NCBI GenBank assembly: GCA_009741485.1
Contig: CM019215.1
Span: forward strand, 83,315,772-83,379,771
Source: Malurus cyaneus samueli
Taxonomy: Eukaryota; Chordata; Aves; Passeriformes; Maluridae
Length of the DNA: 64,000 nt
Reading direction: 5' to 3'
Part shown: positions 52,956 to 62,267 of the stretch, in pieces
How the letters are laid out: the number at the start of each line of letters is the position of its first letter
Numbering within the stretch: the stretch's first letter is position 1
Notes under the pieces: generated by a model
Seen by the model: only the letters and a program-made list of their open reading frames with translations
Databases searched by the model: none
What the model was told of the DNA's origin: nothing
Position numbers and translations under genes: made by a program

Positions 52956-54900
52956 AGATGGGTTTAGCCTTTCCCGGAACCGCTGCGATAGCGGCGGGGC
53001 AAGGCCGGTTGGTGGCCGGGGCCAGGCTATTGACACTCTGCATTGTCCGGGGCTGGGAATACGGGCCCGGGACCCTGCCGAGGGTCCCCATCCGGGCAGC
53101 CTGTGCTTAGCGGAGAGGTTCACCCTGCGCCGCTGCTACGGGGAGAAGCGGGTTGGAAACGGCAGCGCTGGCTGGTGGGGCTGCTCGGGAGTGCGCCCCG
53201 TCAGGAAGAGGGGCTCGGGTGGACAGGAAGAGGGGAGAGGGCCCAGCTCCTGCGCAGCGGGCTGCAGAGGGCTGGGGCCCGGTGGGGAAGGCCGGCCTGG
53301 TCCTGCCTGCCGTTCCCTGCCCAGCAGCACCAGGAATTACGAGAAGCGACGGCCGGGCTCGCTCCCCCGCGCCCGCCGCCTGTCAGCGCCGCCGCTGCCG
53401 CCGCCCCACGTCTCTTAGCCATAACTCAGCCCCTCGCCTCCGCCAGGCGGGTCGCTGCCCTCCTCCAGAACCTGTCTTGACAGTGGTAAAAGTACCACTG
53501 AGAGAGCCACTCTTAATTTTTTTTGCTTCTCTTGAGGCCCTTCAGGAGCCACCGGCCACTCGTGGGCTTGCAGACAGCAAGGAGGGCTGCGGCGGCCTGA
53601 GGTGGGGTGGCCCCACGGGAGCACAAGCCCTTGCCCCTTCTGCAAACGGGCCGGGCCGGGGGTCGGCGCGCCCCAGGGCCCGCCGGCGACACAGCCGGGC
53701 CGCCCGCCGCCTCCTCCCCGCCCCGGTGCGGAAGGCCGGCGAGACAAAGCGTCGGGGGTTTCCTCGGGGTCGTGGAGCAAAACCGCCAGCGCCATCTAAA
53801 AATACACCTCGAAGCTTGGAGCGCCAGCCCGAAGGGTAAAAGCAAACGGGGCTGAAGGCGGGCAGCCACGCTGCTCGGGCACGAAGACGCCGTCTTAAGG
53901 GTGGTGGTGGGAAGAGGCTCTGCGGCCGGCTCTGGTCGCGCTCGGACACGCATCGAGTGCTACAAAGGTATTTAGAAAAATAAAATTTAGTGTAAATTAG
54001 GGGAATGGAAGAATCTTCCTCCGCCACCACCTCCCCCCGACGCCTCGCACATAAGCAACCACGTGCCCCCCGGGCGGACATGAGGGTCACATCCTCTTCC
54101 CGCTACTCGCCCGGCCGGGAAGGCGTGCTCGGGGCTGCCCCGGAGCAGCGCGGGGAGAGGGGCACCGGGCGGGGGTCGCCGCCCCTCCCGGCTGTGGGTG
54201 GCAGGTTTGCAGGGGTGGGCGGCAAGGGGAGGCCCCCTGTCGGCTCGCAGGGCCGCCCTCCTGCCTCCCCTTGTGACCCCCCTTCACCTCTGATGGTTCG
54301 CTGGCGGAGCATTGTCTCCAGACACAACAAAACCAGGACGGAGCCCTGGAGCAGGCAGGGCTCCAACGTTTTGACGGGTGGAAGAAAAACAAAAAACAGA
54401 TACTTTGCAATTATTTGGTGATGGGGGCTAAGGAGAGGCGGGCGGGGGAGAAGTCGCTTCGCAGCAGCAGACGCTAATTGCAACCTTTGCTTTGCTAATG
54501 AGCTCGCACCGGTGCATTCCAGCATACCATCACCGTCCCACCTCCCCCCGGCGGAGCGCTTGGGGGGTGGGAAATGGCGTCGGGAGAAAGTCGTAATATT
54601 TTTTGCAATTCGTTATTCGTTTTAAAAACTCTCAGTCGTGAGAGGCGAGGTTAGAAGCGCTGGCCGCCAGCACTTTCAGATAAATACTTCTCGGGAAAAA
54701 ACGCGGCACTCGCTGGCAGGGGCGAGGTGCGTGCGAGCGCCCGGCCCGGCCCGCCGCCTGAGCCCCGTCCTGCGCCGCGGGCAGCCGGGCATGCCCGGCC
54801 CGGGGCCGCGGGGCTGCCAGAGCCAAGTCCCCCGGCGCTCGCTTACCGGCTTTAGCCTTCCTTCGCACCATCGGGCGGGGAAACGCACATACTGAATACA
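52956..54900. promoter_or_regulatory. CpG-dense block 2 (largest) of the intergenic region
   Basis: About 1.9 kb of CpG-dense DNA with an AT-rich dip at 53940-54005. The longest frames (228 codons plus, 182 codons minus) are GC-driven, overlap one another in every frame and contain no domain. It is read as non-coding CpG island DNA. The alternation with AT-rich patches is typical of polycomb-regulated developmental loci. Confidence 0.5.
54465..54540. promoter_or_regulatory. Candidate conserved element with TAATTG, E2-box palindrome and TEAD-like site
   Basis: An AT-rich patch within CpG-dense DNA. It contains GCTAATTGCAAC, TTTGCTTTGCTAATGAG, the perfect palindrome GCACCGGTGC (54506-54515, holding CACCGGTG) and GCATTCCAGC (TEAD-like CATTCC). 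Repeat-free. Function is inferred. Confidence 0.35.
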
Positions 54901-55550
54901 TCCAGAAAATAGAATTCCACCAGAAACTCGCATCATAGCGGCACTGAGAATGTATTTATACTGGGCAATCTCGCAAGCACCGACCTTGTTTAAACAATTC
55001 TCTTCTGCTACGGACGATATTATCAGTACTTTTACTTCATCGTACAATAGAAAATATTCTTCTTTTCCCTTATTTTATAAATTTATATAAAAAAAAAAAA
55101 GAAAAAGAAGAAATTAAACTCGGCAGCTTAAATGTTCTGGCAAGTAAATAAGTTCCAGGAACGTTTGGGGAAAAACGTCTATGGTATTTTTTTCTGATCC
55201 GAGCATTTGCCTTCCGAGGCAAATGATATGACCTGTTTATTCATCGATTCATATAATATATAAATATCCTGAACTCATGAGTGTAATAATTTGCATTTTT
55301 TTCTACTGGAGGAAATTCAGCTATTTTAAGAGTTAATGGTTCTAAATATGTTGGTTTTCCTGGATTCTCCCTAGAGGTGATGGGGGCTGGAAAGAAGGGG
55401 GGATTCCAGTTTGGGGCTTTCATTGTTGTTGTTTTAATTCTGTTGAACGCAATCTAACGCAGCTGACCTGAACGTGGGGTGATACACTGCACAACCAAGC
55501 CCCCTGACACCTGAAGGTCAGGTGAAAGTCTCCAGCAGGTAAGTTATGGG
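54901..55550. other. AT-rich non-repetitive intergenic block
   Basis: Non-coding DNA with several AT-rich palindromic or homeodomain-like patches, including TTGTTTAAACAATTC near 54987-55001 (containing the palindrome GTTTAAAC) and TTATTCATCGATTC. An A run sits at about 55089-55100. No transposon is recognised; a conserved-element candidate. Confidence 0.4.
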
Positions 55551-56515
55551 CCGGCTGCCTGCCCAGCTCACTTGCTCTCCCGCTCACAAGTTGTTCCCTT
55601 CTGCCCACCCAAGTCGTTTCAAGCTGTGTTTGTTTAGGGGGCAAAACAAAATTGAGGAACACCCAATTCCCTTTCAGCCGGAGATCTTTTGAGCTCTCAT
55701 CAGTAGCTCGGGGTACCTTCCCTCTCCTCTCCATCCCAGTGCTTTGTAACAGCTATTATTTTGTGGCACACGCATACCACGCAAGGCACAAGTTACGGGC
55801 CTAGAAGGTCGCGGAGGTGAGTGTAACAGATGTGTTGGTTTGGGGGCGAGGGGGAAATCCCCCCCATCCCCCAAAGACCCTGGCTGCTGAACGTAGGGAG
55901 GGAGCCTTTGCCGGCTGCTTCCCCGACCCGCGCAGCGCAAAACACTGGCGAAGCAGGCCGGGACGAAAACATGTCTCTCGGACCGCAGGGGCTTCCCCGC
56001 GGTGCGGTGCAGTGCCGCTGTCTCTTCCCTGAGCACCGCGACCCTCCGACGGGCCTGTTCCTCCGAGCCCGACATCCCTCGGCCGTTCGGTGTCCAGCGA
56101 TCATCACCTCACAGCCGCTTGCCAAATCGCGGGGGATGCCAGCAGCGTAACCACCGAATTAGTTCCAAATGACACCGAGGATTCCCGCTCCGGCCGGACC
56201 AGCCGGAGTTACCCTCGGGAGAGCTGGGGCTTACTCCTTCGGCCGTCCGCACAGACCTTTTAGGACTCCTCCTTAGGAAATGAGGGGTGTCCCCCTCTTC
56301 TCCCCCAGACACCTGGCCATTGGCTACCGCTACCTGCTCTGCCAACCCCGGCCTAGGACAAAACCTGCCCACTGCCCCAGGTGCGTGTGTGTAATTTTAA
56401 GGGGGAATGGGGGGCGCAGCAATGCTGCGAGGGGTCCCCGGTGCCTCCACCGAGGTACGGTGCTGCCGCCGAGCCCCACAACTACCGGGCAAGGAGCCGG
56501 CCCTCCCCCGCTCCA
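55551..56515. promoter_or_regulatory. CpG-rich block 3
   Basis: Moderately to strongly CpG-rich, repeat-free. ORFs up to 133 codons on the minus strand have no domain and overlap others in all frames. No gene is supported. Confidence 0.45.
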
Positions 56516-56815
56516 TGCGGCTATTGTTTCGTTCAATTAGGCTCCGCTTGATAAAAAACAATCGCTCGTTAACCCTCGCCCTCCTCCCTCCCGGCTGGTG
56601 TGTTGTGAATGGCGACATCGTCTCCCTTGACCCCCGTCTCCTTTTCTGTCTTTCTGTCCCCTGAAAAATGATTCCACGAGCTCTGATTGAATTTTATTCC
56701 TTCCTGACCTGGCCCGTTTTTATTGCATGGACACCATCAATCTTGACCTAACGCGACGTTTGTTTATTACTTTGGAAAGAAGCGAATGGCTTTATGAGCC
56801 CCGGCGTAATTAAAC
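56516..56815. promoter_or_regulatory. Candidate FOXC1 enhancer: FOX, homeodomain and nuclear-receptor motifs
   Basis: A repeat-free block between CpG-rich sequences. It contains TTCAATTAGGC, GATAAAAAACAATCG (SOX-like ACAAT), TTTTTATTGCATGG, CCATCAATC, TTGACCTAA (nuclear-receptor half site), TGTTTATTAC at 56761-56770 (forkhead consensus) and GGCGTAATTAAACC. The forkhead motif raises the possibility of feedback by a FOX protein. Conservation is not tested. Confidence 0.4.
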
Positions 56816-57185
56816 CAGGAGTGCTACGTTCACCGTGGCACCGCACCACCTTTGGGGCGGATTCACAACAGACAGGCGAGGCACAAGGGAAGAGGGAAAA
56901 AAAAAAGGTGGGGGCAAAACTATACGGGAAGGGTGACTGGCATCCTCCCAACCCGTGAGCTTGTGACCGAGATACGGGATCGAAACCCGCCCGTGTCCCC
57001 GGGGAGCTCGGACCAGCTGCCTTACACCACACTTCAGGCCGGCCAGCCTCTTGCACAGTTCGCCGCGTAAACCTGAGCTCGCCCTCCGCGCTAGCCTGGG
57101 CGCGCTACCTGTGCCCCCGCGCAGCGACAACTCAGCTGACGCCCTGACGGCGCCCACCACCGTGCTACTCCTCTCCCTCCTCGGC

Positions 57186-57302
57186 AAAAAAATAAAAAAA
57201 AAAAAAATCAACCAAGCAAAATAAACAGCCCCTCTCGCCCCCCCCCCAAAAAAAAAAAGCCAAACAAATAAAAAAAAACAAAAACCCCCCCAAAAAAAAA
57301 CC
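57186..57302 (+). repeat. A-rich / C-run low-complexity block
   Basis: Runs of A are separated by two C runs (about 57238-57247 and 57284-57290) and short AAACAAAC-like units. Such homopolymers are error-prone in sequencing. No gene is supported. Confidence 0.9.
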
Positions 57303-57317
57303 AAATTAAAGACCAGC

Positions 57318-57470
57318 TCATCTTAAAATGAATATGCATTTAGCCCACATGCCCGATCCCAGCACAGGGAGACGGGGGGAAATGGACGGAGTACGCGGCG
57401 GAGTTTAAATTACTTTACGGGTGATATTAATTGAAAACCAATGTTCAATTAGCCGTCGCTGTAGAAATGG
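57318..57470. promoter_or_regulatory. Candidate conserved element with POU/homeodomain motifs
   Basis: Contains AATGAATATGCATTTAG (POU-octamer-like ATGCAT core), TTTAAATTACTTTACGGG, TGATATTAATTGAAAACC and CAATGTTCAATTAGCCG. Dense homeodomain cores in unique DNA flanked by CpG-rich sequence. Inference only. Confidence 0.35.
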
Positions 57471-57716
57471 GTGACTTCGGGAAGTGGACGGGGGAGAGCT
57501 TCCAAGGGGCCGCACGGCAGCTCTCCTGTACCGTGCAGTGGAGCCATGTGCGCGCCTCGGCGCTGCACGTTTTTGCCTACGCAATCAAACGACGTAATAA
57601 AGACTGCGCAGCACTCCTACCTAACGCTCATCTTCACGTGGGCGCGGAGAGGTGCGCAGCCCCAGATCGTGCGCCACCGCTCCTTTCCGGGCAGCGGCAC
57701 CGCCGCGCTGCCTCCC

Positions 57717-57752
57717 GCAAAACCCACAAAACCCGCAAAACCCGCAAAACCC
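57717..57752 (+). repeat. Short minisatellite, 9-base unit GCAAAACCC, four copies
   Basis: Four head-to-tail copies of GCAAAACCC, the second with one G to A change, are followed by a partial unit. The array lies inside CpG-dense DNA in the FOXC1 3' flank. The period is a multiple of three, so chance ORFs here show three-residue repeats. Confidence 0.92.
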
Positions 57753-57917
57753 GCACCGGCTTCCGCGTGCGCAATTGGCCCGAAAAGTCCAAGCCAAGCC
57801 TACAGAGGCTGGGGCGAAATTCTACGCTTGTCCTGCTCCAGCAGTGTATTTTTGAGGAGGTGAGAGCAGCGTACAGACAACTAGTCAATACGCTGTAGTA
57901 CCAGAGTCACCAATAGC

Positions 57918-57985
57918 GCTACGAAGTTGAACCCGGCTATGAAAATACCCGCTAACTTCGAAATGCCTTTCTCGAACTTCGTGGC
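57918..57985. repeat. Imperfect inverted repeat (hairpin-capable)
   Basis: The arm GCTACGAAGTT (57918-57928) pairs with AACTTCGTGGC (57975-57985) with one G-T wobble, and the match extends outward to ATAGC/GCTAT with a 2-base bulge. The loop is about 46 bases and holds a further CTAACTTCGAA patch. It is not a tRNA: the spacing and invariant bases do not fit. Confidence 0.7.
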
Positions 57986-58311
57986 TATCAGAAAGGGTCC
58001 TAGATATGGTCCTCATCCACAAGACAGCCCCACCATGCTGTTCATCTGACCTGGCCTGTGGAGGTAGGGAAGGGGTTTAAATCCACATCTTTTCGACTAT
58101 TTGCATGCCCTTCTGTGCTATTTATGGTTATGACCTTTGCAGAATATAATAGGAACTGTACTTGCTTTAAGAAGAAATTCTAAGGAGGAAACTTAGCAAG
58201 GAGAACATTCCCCCTCTCCTCGTTTTCCACAGTTTAAGTGACAGATGAGCAAGCACAAGCAAGAAAGCATCAGAGTCACCACCTAAATTGAATGGTCCCT
58301 CAAACTGTTGA

Positions 58312-58372
58312 TAAAAAAAATAAGATTTTTTTTGGTTGGTTTTTTTTTTTTGGGTTTTTTTTCATAGAGGAA
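58312..58372 (+). repeat. A-run then T/G-rich low-complexity block
   Basis: An A run is followed by long T runs broken by GG and GGG. Low-complexity DNA without a recognised element. Confidence 0.88.
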
Positions 58373-58439
58373 AAGCAAAACGACAGTTAGGGGAAAAAAA
58401 CAGTTTGAGCTAAGAAAACCCCACAAAGCGCCGTGCTAG

Positions 58440-59999
58440 GCTGGCGCCTAAATGACCTCTCTGCAGGCATGGCTAGGGCCAAGTGTCCCCGTTTGCTGTA
58501 GGGGCTGCCACCAGAGATGTCGAGGCCTTACGGGGACAACTCTCAGCTGCTGCCCGAGCGCATGTCCCATGCCCACCGCTGCGCAAGGTCGCACCGCATC
58601 TATTTTGGCGTTCAGGGCAGGCCCAGTTCTGCTGGGACACAATCACAGGTCAGACGGGACGCTCGGGTTTGCCTCCTGTGCTCAAGAGGGGGTAAGCACA
58701 AGAGGAACAAGGGCTCCTGCCCCACGCTGGGCCCCACTGCCTGCAGTTCATGGTGGCCCGCGGGCAGACGACCCACTGCGTGCCCCCATTTGTGCTGCCC
58801 CAGCCCGGTAGGGTTTCTAGCGAGCTCTCCCGGTCTTTCCCATCCCAGCAGCAGCCGCAGTGCCTCACGCCGGAGACTCCGGCCCGGCGGAGCCCGGTGT
58901 TGCCGACCCCGTCTGTGCAATGCCGCGCAGGGACCCGCGGCACTGGACGGGGCGCCCGGCAGTCGCCTCCCGCGGCCAAGCCCGCACTTTTCAATGCCTA
59001 CCGCGGGAACCGCCAGCACTGCTAATCTTATTTTCGTTGTGATCAATTTCTGTGCGGAGGGGGAGGGAAAAAAAAGATTATGATTATGATAATAACAAAA
59101 ATAAAATAGTGTTTTTAAAACACAAGATGAAGCAAGCGTGTGCGGTGAGCCAGCCCGTCGCACTGCGAACCGGGAGGTGACCTCCGCCGGCACCACGCAC
59201 GTCACTTCAGGAAAGGGATCCCCTCCCGGGGCAGAAGATCCCCACACGACCTACCTGCGACCGAGGGGGGAGTTTCCCTTTGCCCCCTCCCTGACTGCAA
59301 GCCGCCCTCCCAGCTCGCCGAGCCCCACTCCACCCGCCCCTTTTGCAGCCCGGGCCACGGGGAGCGCAAGTTGCGCGGCCGCCCCGCTGCAGAGGGCCGC
59401 GGACCGCCCCGAGCATTAGCAGTAATTACACACAGCACTTGTTCGAGTTACGCACAGCCCCCTCAGCCTCCCTAACCGAGCAGCACCACTGACAATGCAA
59501 CGGGTTATTAAACAAGCAGGGCTAACAACCGCTTCCCCCCTATTTATTTTCGCCACAAACACCCTACCGCTGGAGACCGCTGAGAAAACCCAAACTACAG
59601 GAAAGCCGGCGCCTGATCGCAACAAAAATAACAGGCAAATAGCACATTCAATCGCCTCTAACCTTTGCCTTGTTTAAATTTTATTTTAAATACATCACGG
59701 GTGGCAGGAATGGTCTTATTATGCAGCCACCCCGCTGGCAAACCCATCTGATGAGGGAGCGGGAGCTGCCCCGCCGAGGGTCCCCTCTCCAGCGAGGGGA
59801 GCGGGGGCGTACGGCAGTGAAAGACCCGCCGTACCCCTGGCCCTCCAGTCCCGCTCACAAGGAGGCGGCGGTGGGCAGAAGCCGCCAGTTCAGCTGCTCC
59901 CGCTCGGTACTGGGAGAGGGACGATGGGGAGCACAAAATGAGCCCGATCGAGAGTAGATAACATTTAACTTCCCTAAACTGGTGTAAAAAAGCAGCAAT
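58440..59999. promoter_or_regulatory. CpG-rich block 4 with AT-rich interruptions
   Basis: CpG-dense at about 58440-59030, 59130-59410 and 59700-59930, interrupted by AT-rich patches. One patch, 59413-59520, carries TAGCAGTAATTACAC and GACAATGCAACGGG (SOX-like ACAAT). The 211-codon minus-strand ORF has no recognisable domain. No gene is supported. Confidence 0.45.
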
Positions 60000-61544
60000 T
60001 AAAACGTGTCCCCGGAGCGACGGCAGTCAGCTTTGCTCGTCCTTCTCATCAGCTTTACCACAACTGGGCCACGGAGCGTTTGAGCTGCTCTTACCCAACT
60101 CAGCAAACAAATAAATGTAAATAAGGCCGGTAATCATCGTAGAGGTACTAGCACGAAAAAGCAAAGACTGTGCCATACTTAAATAAATGTATTCTAAGCC
60201 AACGCTTTCTAAGAAGACACTCTCCCCCCAATTCATTCGATCTGCTGAAGGTGTTTCCTAAACATTAGATTGTTGCTTTGGAAGGGAAGCACAGCTCAAA
60301 AGCCAGGTAATAAGGCTGAACTGTAAATACCTTTATATTTATTTACAGCGTAACCCTTAACAATGCACCAGCAATTACTGCTAAGTGTTGCCTTTAGATA
60401 AGAGATTCTGATAGGAAACTGTATTATCTTGAAAGTAAATTTTAGGCCTTAAATATCTGTGATCAAATAAACTTATTTCCAAGTGTGTCTGACAAGGCCG
60501 ATTCTTTTAAGTTAATGAATTTATTGCATTTGTGGTTACTTACAAAAGGGGAAGGTGATCCCCATTGCCCGTGGGTTCTTAATAGCAAATTGTCCAGAAG
60601 GTAAGATTCTTGATATGACAAGATGTCAGTCTGTGCAGCACTCATTTGCTACCCTGGTAATATATATGTATTTTCCAATTTAAGGAAAAATGAGGTAAGA
60701 AGAAGGGAAAAAAAACAAAACAAACAAACAAATCAACAACCGCACCCAAACTGTGTAAGAAAACTTTGCCCACACGATTTTTTTTTTTTAAATTGTTTCA
60801 GTCCGAGCTATTGACACAGACCAGTAAAGTCCCTGAAGGACGGGAGTAATGCAAGGCTGCAAAGGTGTAAGGGTAGAGTGTACAAGTACCCTTTAATCCA
60901 ACGACTTTTTTCCCCCCGTGAAATAAAATATACTTTAAATCCACATGTTACAGAAGCGGCTTCACAGATGTGATTGCGTGCTTTGTTATCAATTCTAAGA
61001 AGCAGTGATTTATATGCTTGCATTACATTTAAGGATACACATACTATGGACTATTTGCATCTGCTATTCACTATGGAGTTTAGAAAAATATGCAACGCGT
61101 ATGTGAAACTAAAAATAAATACGCAATCCTTCTTTAAATATAGGTACATATGTAAATCCTAAATATAAATACATTTGAAACACAGAGCGATCGATAGCTC
61201 GACATGCACAGTTATACATGGTCTGGAATCTAGTGCATGCACTTCTACCTCGGAGTTATCACTTAATATATCCTTACATAGGCACATTATTTAAAAAAAA
61301 AAAAACAAACCAACAAAAAACGTAATGTCGCCATACTACTGTGTATGGTCAAATGTTTCCAGGTCTTGCCCATTAATTGCTAAGAAAACGTGTTTGTTTA
61401 TTTGCCAGCTCAGAGCTGCCATGGGAAAGTATTTTTTTCCTAGCGGATAAGGCGAGCTGACTAAGTGGAATATATTGCAGAAGAGATTGAAAAGGGATTT
61501 TTCGACCTGGCAGTTCCTAATGGTCTTTGGAATTTTTGCGGAGG

Positions 61545-61559
61545 GGAACAAGCTGTTCC
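61545..61559. promoter_or_regulatory. Perfect palindromic steroid-receptor element GGAACA-AGC-TGTTCC
   Basis: A 6-3-6 inverted repeat identical in both arms and matching the glucocorticoid/androgen/progesterone receptor consensus GGAACAnnnTGTTCC. It lies in a repeat-free part of the FOXC1 3' UTR or flank. Motif match only. Confidence 0.45.
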
Positions 61560-61583
61560 AGCGACAAAGTTAGTTATGAAATC

Positions 61584-61622
61584 CCTTTTCCCTCTCTTTC
61601 TCTTTCTCTCTCTCTCTCTCTC
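61584..61622 (+). repeat. CT-rich microsatellite
   Basis: A pyrimidine tract ending in an uninterrupted CT dinucleotide run. It lies in the probable FOXC1 3' UTR (GA-rich on the transcribed strand). Confidence 0.9.
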
Positions 61623-61677
61623 AATGAAAGTATTAAAATATACAGACGTGTAAAGGATCACTCCAACTGAATGGTAA

Positions 61678-61683
61678 TTTATT
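61678..61683 (-). terminator. FOXC1: Candidate proximal FOXC1 polyadenylation signal AATAAA
   Basis: This is the first canonical hexamer on the minus strand downstream of the FOXC1 stop (seen as TTTATT on the plus strand), about 590 bases after it. Later copies at 61397-61402, 60520-60525 and 60338-60343 are alternatives. Confidence 0.4.
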
Positions 61684-61799
61684 AATAAACAAACAATGCC
61701 CAAATGCACCTTCCAGAACTCTTAATTTTTCTAACAATTCAACAAAAGTCAAAACCAAAGAAAACAAAAATATAAAATAAATAATCAGGCCTTATATAT

Positions 61800-61816
61800 A
61801 AAAAAAAAAAAAAAAT
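61800..61816 (+). repeat. Poly-A run in FOXC1 3' flank
   Basis: About 17 A in a row after a TATATATA patch; on the FOXC1 transcript strand it would be a U run. Confidence 0.9.
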
Positions 61817-62267
61817 CAGCGTTTCAGTCAATTTAAACGTCACTTTTCAGGAAAGGGGGAAACACTTTCTGGCGTTTGGTCCGCAACATCCAACTACAAA
61901 TTAAAAATAAATTACTATGTCGCAATTTACATTTTAAAACAAGTCCTTGTAGAAGAGGAAGGGAAGGGGGAAATAAGCTGGTACTCTACGCTGGACATTT
62001 AGCTCCCTTTTAAACACGGGGCATGACAATACCTTAAGGGACGGGGAAGAGCGCGGGTGGGGGGCGGAAAAAATGTATTTCTCAAAGCAATTAGAAAAAA
62101 AAACTTACGTGTTATTGGAGTAACACTGTCCTTTAACAAACCAAGACATGCTTTGGGGCTGTCTCTGTACAAAAGCTTTTCGCGATGCGCTCTCTTCCCT
62201 CCGCGGGAGCGGCGGGGGCCGGAGGCGCGGTGCGGAGTTCCCGCGGTGTCCCCGCGACGGGGCGCGC

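Larger units (their letters stand above)
60300..62267 (-). other. FOXC1: FOXC1 3' untranslated region and proximal 3' flank (end uncertain)
   Basis: This is AT-rich, non-coding and largely non-repetitive DNA following the FOXC1 stop. Minus-strand AATAAA motifs occur at 61678-61683, 61397-61402, 60520-60525 and 60338-60343, giving possible 3' UTR lengths from about 0.6 to 1.9 kb. The unique, low-repeat character of 61.45-61.60 kb suggests conservation. Simple tracts (a CT run at 61584-61622, an A run at 61800-61816) interrupt it. RNA data would fix the end. Confidence 0.5.

Noticed and set aside
53153..53839. 228-codon plus-strand ORF in CpG-dense block 2
   Set aside because: Composition dominated by Arg, Ala, Gly and Pro as expected of random GC-rich DNA; overlapping ORFs of similar size exist in other frames; no recognisable family.
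57901..57990. tRNA-like fold
   Set aside because: The arms pair but arm lengths, the T-loop and the D-loop invariant bases do not match a tRNA.
58612..59247. 211-codon minus-strand ORF
   Set aside because: GC-driven open frame with no recognisable motif; overlaps several other frames.
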